Assembly: GCA_030550225.1 (NCBI GenBank)
Contig: JAUQPV010000003.1
Location: 1-33,085, forward strand
Origin: Acidobacteriota bacterium
GTDB taxonomy: Bacteria; Acidobacteriota; HRBIN11
Direction of reading: 5' to 3'
Length of the DNA: 33,085 nt
A program made the position numbers and the translations under genes. Positions 1 through 8,697 of the stretch are shown one piece after another; within the stretch, counting starts at the first letter, position 1, and each line of letters opens with the position of its first letter. The notes beneath the pieces are model-generated. The model searched no databases. It was given only the letters and a program-made list of their open reading frames with translations, and was not told the DNA's origin.

Positions 1-25
1 ATTTCATCTGCATTTCATTTACCTA

Positions 26-127
26 TGAACTCGTCTCAAAACCCTCTCCCTGGGGGAGGGGACTGGGTGAGGGCCTCGATCCAGAGCTTCTTTCTCCCTG
101 GGATCAGGGACTTTTGAGATGAGTTCA
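26..127. repeat. About 100-bp element bounded by 16-bp inverted repeats (15/16)
   Basis: TGAACTCGTCTCAAAA (26-41) and TTTTGAGATGAGTTCA (112-127). Confidence 0.65.
42..61. repeat. Intergenic palindrome CCCTCTCCCTGGGGGAGGGG, copy 1
   Basis: 20-nt exact match to 3659-3678; resembles the common bacterial CCCTCTCCC...GGGAGAGGG intergenic palindrome. Confidence 0.75.
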
Positions 128-150
128 GGGTTTGGCCTGTAGACTTTCTC

Positions 151-240
151 CCTGCCTTTTACCTTTTTACCTCTTGCCTCCTACCTCCGGGCCTTTCATG
201 TCCATCTGCCTACCTGCCGACTGCCGAATTGCCGAATAAG
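151..240. repeat. Degenerate 7/8-bp periodic array upstream of the zinc-ribbon gene
   Basis: CCT trinucleotides recur at 7-8 nt spacing (CTGCCTTTTACCTTTTTACCTCTTGCCTCCTACCT), then CTGCCGA-CTGCCGA-ATTGCCGA. Confidence 0.6.
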
Positions 241-250
241 GAGGAGGCCG

Positions 251-412
251 ATGGCTGAGCCCGTCGTGGGCACCGTCGGGGAGATATGCAAGCAGGCCGG
301 TAACTACATCTGCGGCAACTGCGGTCACTACAAATACTACGACGAGGGCGACGAATTCGAGGCCTGCCCTATGTGCGGTGAAGAGGACATGGAGTGGGAA
401 TTGGAGACGTGA
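251..412 (+). CDS. Small zinc-ribbon-like protein, 53 aa (MAEPVVGTVGEICKQAGNYICGNCGHYKYYDEGDEFEACPMCGEEDMEWELET)
   Basis: ATG at 251 preceded by AAGGAGGAGG; two CxxC motifs (CGNC, CPMC); stop at 410-412. Below the length cutoff of the supplied ORF track. Confidence 0.75.
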   Translation: MAEPVVGTVGEICKQAGNYICGNCGHYKYYDEGDEFEACPMCGEEDMEWELET

Positions 413-466
413 TGCGGGATGGGTCTCAGGCACCGGGGAAGACAGACCCCGGGCATAGGGTCCTCT

Positions 467-1378
467 TCACGCCGTGCCCTCGGCCCGCATCATCCACAGG
501 GCCAGGATGGCCCCCAGCAATCCCAGCAGGAGGCCCCCGCCGACGATCCACTGGGCGATCGAGTAAAGGACCGGGAGCTGGACCTGGACGGACCAGTACG
601 CCATCGTCAACTTCCGGAGATACCAGTTCGCCCCCTGCAGGCTGAGAAACCATAGGGCCGCCGCCAGCAGACTTCCCAGGAGACCCAGCAGGATCCCCTC
701 CAGGTAAAAGGGGAGCCGCACGTGCCAGGGATGCGCCCCCAGGAGGCTCAAGATCTGGACCTCCTCCCGGCGGGCAAAGAAGCTAAGGCGGATGACGTTC
801 GCCACCGTAAAGAGAGCCATCACGGCCAGGACCCCGCCGAGGACCAGGCCGCCCCACCGGACGACCCGGAACAGCGTACCCAGTCGCTCGACCCACCATT
901 GTTGGTAGTCGACCCCGGCGACCCCCGGCAGGCGCTGAAGGCTGGCGACCAAACGTCGCAGGCTCTGGGCTTCGACCCGCTCCGGTACCAACCGGACTTC
1001 ATAATGCGCCGGCAGGGGATTTGTCTGAAGACTGTCCATCAGGCCCTGGAACTCGGGGAACATCTCGACGAACCGCCGGCGGGCCTCGGTCGGGGAGATG
1101 AATTGCCAGGTCCGGACCAGGGGACTCTCGTGGAGCCATCGCTCGACGGCGACCCGCTGGCCGTCGTCGGCCTCCTCCATCAGATAAACGTACAGGATGA
1201 AACTCTCCCGGTACGGCCGGAGCCAAGTCTCCAGCCAGTGACCCGTCTGGAGCCAGCATCCGAATAGCCACAGGACGACCATGATGATGGACGACGAGAC
1301 GCCCGTCGTCATTCGGTTCCGCTTCAGGTTCATCCAGGCAAACTGCAGGATGGCCAGCCACGTGTACAACCGCCTCAT
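467..1378 (-). CDS. ftsX: Cell division ABC transporter permease FtsX
   Basis: N-terminal TM, extracytoplasmic domain, C-terminal FtsX permease TMs; ATGA-type overlap with the upstream ftsE. Confidence 0.9.
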   Translation of the reverse strand: MRRLYTWLAILQFAWMNLKRNRMTTGVSSSIIMVVLWLFGCWLQTGHWLETWLRPYRESFILYVYLMEEADDGQRVAVERWLHESPLVRTWQFISPTEARRRFVEMFPEFQGLMDSLQTNPLPAHYEVRLVPERVEAQSLRRLVASLQRLPGVAGVDYQQWWVERLGTLFRVVRWGGLVLGGVLAVMALFTVANVIRLSFFARREEVQILSLLGAHPWHVRLPFYLEGILLGLLGSLLAAALWFLSLQGANWYLRKLTMAYWSVQVQLPVLYSIAQWIVGGGLLLGLLGAILALWMMRAEGTA

Positions 1379-2091
1379 GGGACCTCCACGGGTAGGAGAC
1401 TGGGGTTGATCGGACGCTGGTCGACCAATTGGATCCGCTCCCGCTCGATGGCGTAAATCTTGCCGCCGACCAGCCGGATCAGGCGGTCGTCGTGGGTCGC
1501 CACGATGACGGTCGTACCGGCGGCGTTGATCCGGACGAAAATCCGCATGATCTCGACCGACATCTCGGGGTCCAGGTTGCCCGTCGGCTCGTCGGCCAGC
1601 AGGACCTTGGGGTTATGGATGATGGCCCGGGCGATGGCGACCCGCTGTTGCTCTCCGCCAGATAGGGCCGGCGGGTAGCTCCGCCACAGGCCTCCGAGGC
1701 CGACCGACTGGAGGGTCCGGATCGCCCGTTGGCGCTGTTCCTTCGGGGGGACGCCCATCAGGCGCAGAAGCAAGGTCACGTTCTCTAAGACGGTGTACGT
1801 CGGGATCAGGCGGAAGTCCTGGAACACAAAGCCCATCTGGCGCCGGATGCGGTACAAGCGGGCATCCGGGATGGCCCGCAGGTTCTGGCCCATGACCAGG
1901 ACCTGACCCTCCGTCGGATGAAGCTCCCGCAAGAGCAGACGCAAGAAGGTCGTCTTGCCTGCCCCGCTCGGACCCGTCAGGAACACGAAGTCCCCGGGCT
2001 CGATGACGAGATTCACGTCCCGGAAGAGCCAACGTCGCCGGTCGTAGGTGTGGCCCAATTGGAAGGTCTGGATGACCGCCGCCCGCACCAC
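1375..2091 (-). CDS. ftsE: Cell division ATP-binding protein FtsE
   Basis: Walker A GPSGAGKTT, signature LSGGEQQR, Walker B VLLADEPTGNLD; FtsE-like spacing; coupled to ftsX. Confidence 0.93.
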   Translation of the reverse strand: MVRAAVIQTFQLGHTYDRRRWLFRDVNLVIEPGDFVFLTGPSGAGKTTFLRLLLRELHPTEGQVLVMGQNLRAIPDARLYRIRRQMGFVFQDFRLIPTYTVLENVTLLLRLMGVPPKEQRQRAIRTLQSVGLGGLWRSYPPALSGGEQQRVAIARAIIHNPKVLLADEPTGNLDPEMSVEIMRIFVRINAAGTTVIVATHDDRLIRLVGGKIYAIERERIQLVDQRPINPSLLPVEVP

Positions 2092-2094
2092 TGC

Positions 2095-3555
2095 TCACCG
2101 GTCGGAGGGGGTCGTGACGAGGGCCTGAAGTCGTTCTTGTAAGAGGGCCTGCACTCGCTGGGGGTCCGCCTTGCCTCCGGCCTTGCGCATGACCTGGCCC
2201 ATGAAGAACCCGATGAGCTTCGTCCGGCCGGCCCGGTACTGCTCGACCTGCTCGGGGTTCTCCTGTAAGACCTCCTCGACCCAGTGGCGAATCTGATCTT
2301 CGTCCTGCGTCGCCTGCCAACCCCGCTCCTGCACGATGGCCGCCGGGTCCCGGCCCGTCCCCAACATGACGGTAAAGACCTCCTTGGCGACGGGGCCCGT
2401 GATGACCCGCGCCTGAACCATCTGAACGAGTTGGCCCAGGTGCGCCGGGGGGACGGTCGCCGGCGGTAGACCCGTCTCGAAGTCCATACAACGAAAGAGT
2501 TCAGATAAGATCCAGTTCGCTACGGCCTTCGGGGGAGCCCCGACTTGAACGGCCGCCTCGAAGTAGTCGGCCACCCGGGGATTCGCCGTCAGGAGCTCAG
2601 CGTCATAGGCCGGAAGTTGGTACTGGCGCATGAAACGCTCCATCCGCTGGTCCGGAAGTTCCGGTAGCGTCCGCCGTAAGTCCTCGACCCAGGCCGGGTC
2701 CAGACGGACCTCCAGGAGGTCCGGGTCCGGAAAGTACCGATAGTCATGCGCCTCTTCCTTCGTCCGCATGACCTCCGTACGTTGGTTCCGCTCGTCCCAC
2801 AGGCGGGTCTCCTGGACAAGGGTCCCGCCCGCCTCCAAGACCCGGACCTGGCGCTCGATCTCATACTCCAAAGCCTTCTGGAGGAACTTAAAAGAGTTCA
2901 AGTTTTTGAGCTCGACCTTGTAGTCCGGCAGGGGGGCCCCGGGCCGTCGGACGGAAACGTTGGCATCGCACCGGAGGCTCCCCTGCTCCATGTTGCCATC
3001 ACAGACGCCCAGATACAGCAAGACCTGCCGGAGCTTCCGCAGATAGGCGGCCGCCTCCTTGGGGGAACGGATGTCCGGCTCGGAGACGATCTCCATCAGG
3101 GGGGCCCCGCATCGGTTGAAGTCCAGATACGTGTAGCGGTCTGAGTCCGGGAAGCCCTCGTGGAGGGACTTGCCGGCGTCTTCTTCGACGTGGAGACGGC
3201 GGATCCGGACCCGCCGGGTCTCGCCGTCGAGACGGAATTCGAGGACGCCGCCCGTCGCCAGGGGCCGGTCGTACTGAGAGATCTGATAGTTCTTGGGGAG
3301 GTCCGGATAGAAGTAGTTCTTACGGCTGAACTCACAGACGGCATGGACCGTACACTGCAAGGCCAGGGCCGTCCGGACGGCCATCGCCAGGGCCGCCTCG
3401 TTGGGGACGGGGAGGCTCCCCGGTAGGCCCAGACAAACAGGACAGACGTTCGTGTTTGGGGGGTCGCCGAACCGGTTCAAGCAACGGCAGAACATCTTCG
3501 TCGCCGTCAAGAGCTGGGCGTGAACCTCCAAGCCGATGACCGCTTCCCAAGTCAT
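2095..3555 (-). CDS. gatB: Asp-tRNA(Asn)/Glu-tRNA(Gln) amidotransferase subunit B
   Basis: [25 protein letters not shown]... with characteristic GatB motifs and C-terminal YqeY-like tail; start placed at the internal Met rather than the longer ORF start at 3645. Confidence 0.95.
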   Translation of the reverse strand: MTWEAVIGLEVHAQLLTATKMFCRCLNRFGDPPNTNVCPVCLGLPGSLPVPNEAALAMAVRTALALQCTVHAVCEFSRKNYFYPDLPKNYQISQYDRPLATGGVLEFRLDGETRRVRIRRLHVEEDAGKSLHEGFPDSDRYTYLDFNRCGAPLMEIVSEPDIRSPKEAAAYLRKLRQVLLYLGVCDGNMEQGSLRCDANVSVRRPGAPLPDYKVELKNLNSFKFLQKALEYEIERQVRVLEAGGTLVQETRLWDERNQRTEVMRTKEEAHDYRYFPDPDLLEVRLDPAWVEDLRRTLPELPDQRMERFMRQYQLPAYDAELLTANPRVADYFEAAVQVGAPPKAVANWILSELFRCMDFETGLPPATVPPAHLGQLVQMVQARVITGPVAKEVFTVMLGTGRDPAAIVQERGWQATQDEDQIRHWVEEVLQENPEQVEQYRAGRTKLIGFFMGQVMRKAGGKADPQRVQALLQERLQALVTTPSDR

Positions 3556-3567
3556 GAAGAACGCCTC

Positions 3568-3657
3568 CGATGGATGGCAGGATACAGGTGAAGGATGTAG
3601 GATGCAAGAGCAGGTTGGAGGGATACAGATTGACTCATGGCTCATGAGCCATGAGTC
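3568..3657. repeat. Heptamer-periodic array ending in a perfect 26-bp palindrome
   Basis: GATGTAG|GATGCAA..., GATACAG, CATGGCT|CATGAGC|CATGAGT; GACTCATGGCTCATGAGCCATGAGTC at 3632-3657 equals its own reverse complement. Confidence 0.7.
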
Positions 3658-3658
3658 G

Positions 3659-3679
3659 CCCTCTCCCTGGGGGAGGGGG
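3659..3679. repeat. Intergenic palindrome CCCTCTCCCTGGGGGAGGGGG, copy 2
   Basis: Shares 20 nt exactly with 42-61. Confidence 0.75.
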
Positions 3680-3911
3680 TAGCCTTAGTCATGCGGGGGT
3701 CTGGAGGGGGCCTGGTGGCGGCCTGACGGCCGGTGTCCTGAAAGACGAGCGCCGGCACGGGGCTGTTTCAGGAGCGGCTGACCCAGGTCATCGCCGGATT
3801 CGCTGAAAGGGGTCCTGAGACAGGCCCCATCGGACTGTGGAAAAACCCCTGCAGAGGAGGTCTTCATCCCCTACCCACCAAAAATGGAACAGTCACGTCA
3901 CCCTCCGGTCG

Positions 3912-3940
3912 TTGACAGGTCGGGGTGAGAGACCTAAGAT
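3912..3940 (+). promoter_or_regulatory. Sigma70-type promoter for the tRNA-Thr/tRNA/tuf region
   Basis: TTGACA (3912-3917), 17-nt spacer, TAAGAT (3935-3940); about 60 nt upstream of tRNA-Thr. Confidence 0.75.
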
Positions 3941-4002
3941 AAAGGCCTAAGTGACACCCGTGCCTTCTGCGGCGTGCTCCACCCGTAAGGGGAATGCCAT
4001 CC

Positions 4003-4078
4003 GCCGGCGTGGCGCAATCGGTAGCGCAATGGATTTGTAATCCGTGGGCTGGGGGTTCGAGTCCCCCCGCCGGCTCCA
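4003..4078 (+). tRNA. thrU-like: tRNA-Thr (anticodon TGT)
   Basis: Complete cloverleaf GCCGGCG...CGCCGGC, anticodon arm ATGGA-TTTGTAA-TCCGT, T-arm GGTTCGAGTCC, encoded CCA. Confidence 0.97.
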
Positions 4079-4197
4079 GGTGGCCCCGTCGTCCGGCGGG
4101 TCCGCCCTCCAGGCCCTTGGTCTTTCCCGACGGGTCCGGCCCCAGGTCCCAGTTGCCGGGTCCCAGGCGGATGGTGGATGATAGAAGGGGTGGACTA

Positions 4198-4203
4198 TAT
4201 AAT
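4198..4203 (+). promoter_or_regulatory. Perfect TATAAT -10-like box upstream of the tRNA-Tyr/Gly/Thr-tuf group
   Basis: ggactaTATAATagac; no convincing -35 at 16-18 nt spacing. Confidence 0.35.
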
Positions 4204-4439
4204 AGACATGGTGAAGGGGGTGGATTCTGTCGAACAGGTCGGTCCGAGTCAAAGGGCTTGAGGAGCCGATAGGGGTCTGCCCCAAGGGGTGGTTTTCGAG
4301 TCGGGGGTAGCGGCGTGGGGTTGCCGTACCGGCGGGACGTCGTGATGGCGGGACGAGGTCGTGCTCCTTTTCTGTAGTTCTCTCGATGGCTGCTTTCTTT
4401 GGAACCCCGTCACGATATCAGGACGTCCTGTCGTTAGGT

Positions 4440-4525
4440 GGGGAGGTGCCCGAGCGGCCAAAGGGAGTGGACTGTAAATCCACCGCCGGAAGGCTTCGGA
4501 GGTTCAAATCCTTCCCTCCCCACCA
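4440..4525 (+). tRNA. tyrU-like: tRNA-Tyr (anticodon GTA)
   Basis: GGGGAGG acceptor, anticodon arm GTGGA-CTGTAAA-TCCAC, long variable arm, CCA encoded. Confidence 0.97.
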
Positions 4526-4528
4526 GGG

Positions 4529-4603
4529 GCGGGAATAGCTCAGGGGTAGAGCATCAGCCTTCCAAGCTGAGGGCCGCGGGTTCGAATCCCGTTTCCCGCT
4601 CCA
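4529..4603 (+). tRNA. glyT-like: tRNA-Gly (anticodon TCC)
   Basis: GCGGGAA...TTCCCGC acceptor, anticodon arm TCAGC-CTTCCAA-GCTGA, CCA encoded. Confidence 0.97.
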
Positions 4604-4661
4604 CGGGGTCGGGTCCTGGGTGCCAGACCTCCGGCAGGGGTCGGGTAATTAGGGTCAAGTT

Positions 4662-4696
4662 CAATTCGCAATTCGCAATCCAAAATTCGCAATTCA
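4662..4696. repeat. Heptamer array CAATTCG|CAATTCG|CAATCCA|AAATTCG|CAATTCA
   Basis: Five contiguous 7-nt units between tRNA-Gly and tRNA-Thr. Confidence 0.85.
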
Positions 4697-4706
4697 TGGG
4701 AAGGGG

Positions 4707-4782
4707 GCCCACGTAGCTCAGGCGGTAGAGCACTTCCTTGGTAAGGAAGAGGCCACCGGTTCGAGTCCGGTCGTGGGCTCCA
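4707..4782 (+). tRNA. thrT-like: tRNA-Thr (anticodon GGT)
   Basis: GCCCACG...CGTGGGC acceptor, anticodon arm CTTCC-TTGGTAA-GGAAG, CCA encoded. Confidence 0.97.
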
Positions 4783-4858
4783 TCTGACGGTGCTGGGTCG
4801 TGGGTGGGACCCGACGTCCAGGACTCAGCACCAGACCGAAGGACCGAGGAGGAATCCC

Positions 4859-6055
<1,197 letters not shown>

Positions 6056-6061
6056 GGGCCG

Positions 6062-6226
6062 ATGGCCAAAAAGAAGGGTCGTCAGACGGTCACCCTGGAA
6101 TGTACAGAATGCCGACGCCGGAACTACACGACCCAGAAGAACCGGACCAACACGCCCGACCGATTGGAGCTCCGGAAGCACTGTCCGCACTGCCGTCGGC
6201 ATACCTTGCACCGGGAGACGAAATAG
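6062..6226 (+). CDS. rpmG: 50S ribosomal protein L33 (bL33), 54 aa
   Basis: [54 protein letters not shown]; below ORF track cutoff. Confidence 0.95.
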   Translation: MAKKKGRQTVTLECTECRRRNYTTQKNRTNTPDRLELRKHCPHCRRHTLHRETK

Positions 6227-6259
6227 CCCATAATATGGGGTGGACTCCGGAGTCGCCGC

Positions 6260-6336
6260 AGGGCACTAGCTCAACCAGGCAGAGCATCGGTCTCCAAAAC
6301 CGAGGGTTGGGGGTTCAAATCCCTCGTGCCCTGCCA
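6260..6336 (+). tRNA. trpT-like: tRNA-Trp (anticodon CCA)
   Basis: AGGGCAC...GTGCCCT acceptor, anticodon arm TCGGT-CTCCAAA-ACCGA, terminal CCA encoded; canonical position before secE. Confidence 0.96.
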
Positions 6337-6356
6337 TCGTAGCGTGGAGTGCACGC

Positions 6357-6560
6357 GTGCAGTGGTGGCATCGTCTCCGCCGTTTCCTTCGCGACGTACA
6401 GGACGAACTCCGTCGAGTCACCTGGCCCAGCCGCCCATCGGTGGTAGAGCACACGGTCTTGGTCCTCCTGACGGTGGCCATCATCGGCTTCGTGCTGTGG
6501 CTGGTCGACCTGGGGGGCCAACAGGTACTGCATGAACTCTTTCGCCGTCTGCTCGGTTGA
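6357..6560 (+). CDS. secE: Preprotein translocase subunit SecE
   Basis: GTG start; RRFLRDVQDELRRVTWPSRPSVVEHTVLVLLTVAIIGFVLWLVD motif; position before nusG. Confidence 0.92.
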   Translation: MQWWHRLRRFLRDVQDELRRVTWPSRPSVVEHTVLVLLTVAIIGFVLWLVDLGGQQVLHELFRRLLG

Positions 6561-6641
6561 TCGAGCATCCCTACATTTTCGGTAGCCGGCTCGAAGGACC
6601 CGGGCCGACCTCTATGCTCAAATCGCTACGGGGTCTCCGAC

Positions 6642-7196
6642 ATGCCCGAATCGGTGGAAAAGACCACAAAGTGGTACGTCTTGCATACTTACGCCGGTCA
6701 GGAGGATGCCGTCCGGGAGGCCCTGGAACAACGAGTCCGGGCGTACAACCTCCAGGATAAGGTCCGGCGGATCCTGGTCCCCCGGCAAAAGGTCATCGAG
6801 ATCCGGGACGGCAAACGGGTCGAGACCGAGCGCAAGCTGTTTCCGGGCTACATCCTGATCGAGGCCGACCTGGACGACGAGCGGACCTGGCAAATCGTCC
6901 GGACGACGCCCCGGGTCGCCGGGATCATCAGCGCCGGTCGGCGGCCGATGCCCTTAACAGACGAAGAGATCCAGCGGATCTTCGAGCAAATCCGGGAAGC
7001 CGAGGAAAAGCCCGTCACGGAACTCGAATTCGAGCGCGGGGAGACGGTCCAGATCATCGACGGCCCCTTTACCGGTTTCGTCGGGCAAATCGAGGACATT
7101 AACTACCAGAAGCAGACCCTTCGGGTCGTCGTCACCATCTTTAGCCGGGCCACCCCCCTGGAGCTCAGTTTCTTGCAGGTCAAGAAGTTGCAGTGA
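6642..7196 (+). CDS. nusG: Transcription termination/antitermination factor NusG
   Basis: KWYVLHTYAGQEDAVREAL, FPGYILIEADLDDERTWQIVRTTPRVAGII, C-terminal KOW domain (GETVQIIDGPFTGFVGQIEDIN). Confidence 0.97.
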   Translation: MPESVEKTTKWYVLHTYAGQEDAVREALEQRVRAYNLQDKVRRILVPRQKVIEIRDGKRVETERKLFPGYILIEADLDDERTWQIVRTTPRVAGIISAGRRPMPLTDEEIQRIFEQIREAEEKPVTELEFERGETVQIIDGPFTGFVGQIEDINYQKQTLRVVVTIFSRATPLELSFLQVKKLQ

Positions 7197-7232
7197 CGCG
7201 GTGGCCGGGTTCACGGAGGGGAGAAGCGTCCG

Positions 7233-7661
7233 ATGGGTAAGAAGCGGGAGGTCGCTACCGTACGGTTAATCTTGGAAGGCGGGAGCGCCACGCCGGGTCC
7301 ACCGGTCGGCCCGGCCCTGGGTCAGCACGGCGTGAACCTGATGGAGTTTGTCAAGACCTTTAACGCCTTGACGGCCTCGATGCGGGGCCAACAAGTCCGG
7401 GTCCTGGTCCATATCTACGAGGACCGGACGTTTTCCGTCGAGCTGAAGGGTCCGGTGACCTCATTTCTGTTAAAGCAACTGGCCGGGATCGTGAAGGGCT
7501 CGGGGACGCCGAATAAGGAGAAGGTGGGTAAGATCACGCGGGCCCAACTGGTCGAGCTGGCCCGTCAGCGGATGAAGGATATGAACTGTGATTCCCTCGA
7601 GGCGGCTGTCCGGACCCTGGAGGGTCAGTGTAAGAGTATGGGCATCGCCGTCGTGGATTAA
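7233..7661 (+). CDS. rplK: 50S ribosomal protein L11
   Basis: LILEGGSATPGPPVGPALGQHGVNLMEFVKTFNA. Confidence 0.97.
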   Translation: MGKKREVATVRLILEGGSATPGPPVGPALGQHGVNLMEFVKTFNALTASMRGQQVRVLVHIYEDRTFSVELKGPVTSFLLKQLAGIVKGSGTPNKEKVGKITRAQLVELARQRMKDMNCDSLEAAVRTLEGQCKSMGIAVVD

Positions 7662-7666
7662 AGATG

Positions 7667-7706
7667 GGCAATAAGGCAGTGAGGCAGTAGGGCCGTAAGG
7701 CCGTAA
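7667..7706. repeat. Octamer array after rplK: GGCAATAA|GGCAGTGA|GGCAGTAG|GGCCGTAA|GGCCGTAA
   Basis: Five contiguous 8-nt units, starting 5 nt after the rplK stop. Confidence 0.85.
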
Positions 7707-7762
7707 GTTCTACCGGACGGGCATTTCAGGATGCCCCCAGTGACGGCGTACATAGACGGATG

Positions 7763-7794
7763 GCCTTACTGCCGTATTGCCTAATGGCCTAATC
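7763..7794. repeat. Opposite-orientation octamer array before rplA: GCCTTACT|GCCGTATT|GCCTAATG|GCCTAATC
   Basis: Four contiguous 8-nt units, inverted relative to 7667-7706. Confidence 0.85.
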
Positions 7795-7812
7795 CTGTGC
7801 CGGAGGATTGCG

Positions 7813-8508
7813 GTGGGGCGTAAATACGCGGCGGCGCTGGCGAAGGTCGAGGCCCGGCCGTACCGTCTGGAAGCGGCCCTGGCTCTGCTGAAGGAGATCG
7901 CTTTTGCTCGATTCGATGAGACGGTCGAATTGGCCTTGCGTCTGGGGGTCGACCCCCGAAAGCCCGAGCAACAGGTGCGTGGAAGCGTCGTCCTCCCGCA
8001 CGGAACGGGCAAAGCCCGGCGCGTCCTGGCCATCGCCGTCGGCGACAAGGCCGTCGAGGCCCGCCAGGCCGGGGCCGATTTCGTCGAAGGCCCCGAGGTC
8101 GTCGAGCGGATCGAGCAAGGGTGGCTCGACTACGATGCCGTCGTCGCCACGCCGGACATGATGCGCTTTTTGGGACGCGTCGGAAAGGTCCTGGGTCCCC
8201 GAGGCCTGATGCCGAACCCGAAGGCCGGTACGGTCACCCAGGACATCGGTCGGGCGATCCGAGAAATCAAGGCCGGTCGTGTGGAGTTTCGGACAGACAA
8301 GACGGGTAACGTCCACATTCCTGTCGGGAAGAAGTCCTTCCCGGTCGAGCACCTGGTCGAAAATGTCCTGGCGGCCGTCGAAGCCGTCCTTCGGGCGAAG
8401 CCCTCGACGGCCCGAGGGAAGTACCTCCGGCGGGCCTACGTGAGCACGACGATGAGCCCAGCCTTGGAGTTGGACCTGAACGACCTGCTGGCCCGTCTGC
8501 GGGTGTAG
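7813..8508 (+). CDS. rplA: 50S ribosomal protein L1
   Basis: [12 protein letters not shown]..., [33 protein letters not shown] start at 7813 with CGGAGG RBS preferred over ORF start 7777. Confidence 0.95.
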   Translation: MGRKYAAALAKVEARPYRLEAALALLKEIAFARFDETVELALRLGVDPRKPEQQVRGSVVLPHGTGKARRVLAIAVGDKAVEARQAGADFVEGPEVVERIEQGWLDYDAVVATPDMMRFLGRVGKVLGPRGLMPNPKAGTVTQDIGRAIREIKAGRVEFRTDKTGNVHIPVGKKSFPVEHLVENVLAAVEAVLRAKPSTARGKYLRRAYVSTTMSPALELDLNDLLARLRV

Positions 8509-8510
8509 GG

Positions 8511-8550
8511 CCATTCGGGAATTCGGCAGTTCGGCAGATGGGCAGTTTGT
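8511..8550. repeat. Octamer array after rplA: CCATTCGG|GAATTCGG|CAGTTCGG|CAGATGGG|CAGTTTGT
   Basis: Five 8-nt units starting 2 nt after the rplA stop. Confidence 0.85.
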
Positions 8551-8644
8551 CAAAGAGCTTAGAGCAGAGAGGGCAGAGGATGCGGGGCGCTGGACTCGTA
8601 GCGCTTTACCCTATGCGCTGGGCTCTTGGCCATGGGCTTACCCA

Positions 8645-8684
8645 CCGAACGGCCGGATTCCCGAACTGCCGAATTGCCGAATGA
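8645..8684. repeat. Inverted octamer array before rplJ: CCGAACGG|CCGGATTC|CCGAACTG|CCGAATTG|CCGAATGA
   Basis: Five 8-nt units, complementary to 8511-8550. Confidence 0.85.
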
Positions 8685-8697
8685 TGGAGTCCTGACG

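Noticed and set aside
1613-2491. 292-aa minus-strand ORF in an alternative frame across ftsE/gatB
   Set aside because: Overlaps two confident genes in another frame; Pro/Gly/Arg-rich shadow ORF.
6595-6620. Shared AAGG(A/C)CCCGGGCCG(A)CCTCTAT motif near 6595 and 20696 as a promoter family
   Set aside because: The -10-like TATGCT/TATTAT lacks a -35, and at 20696 there is no plus-strand gene; may be chance or part of the dispersed repeats.
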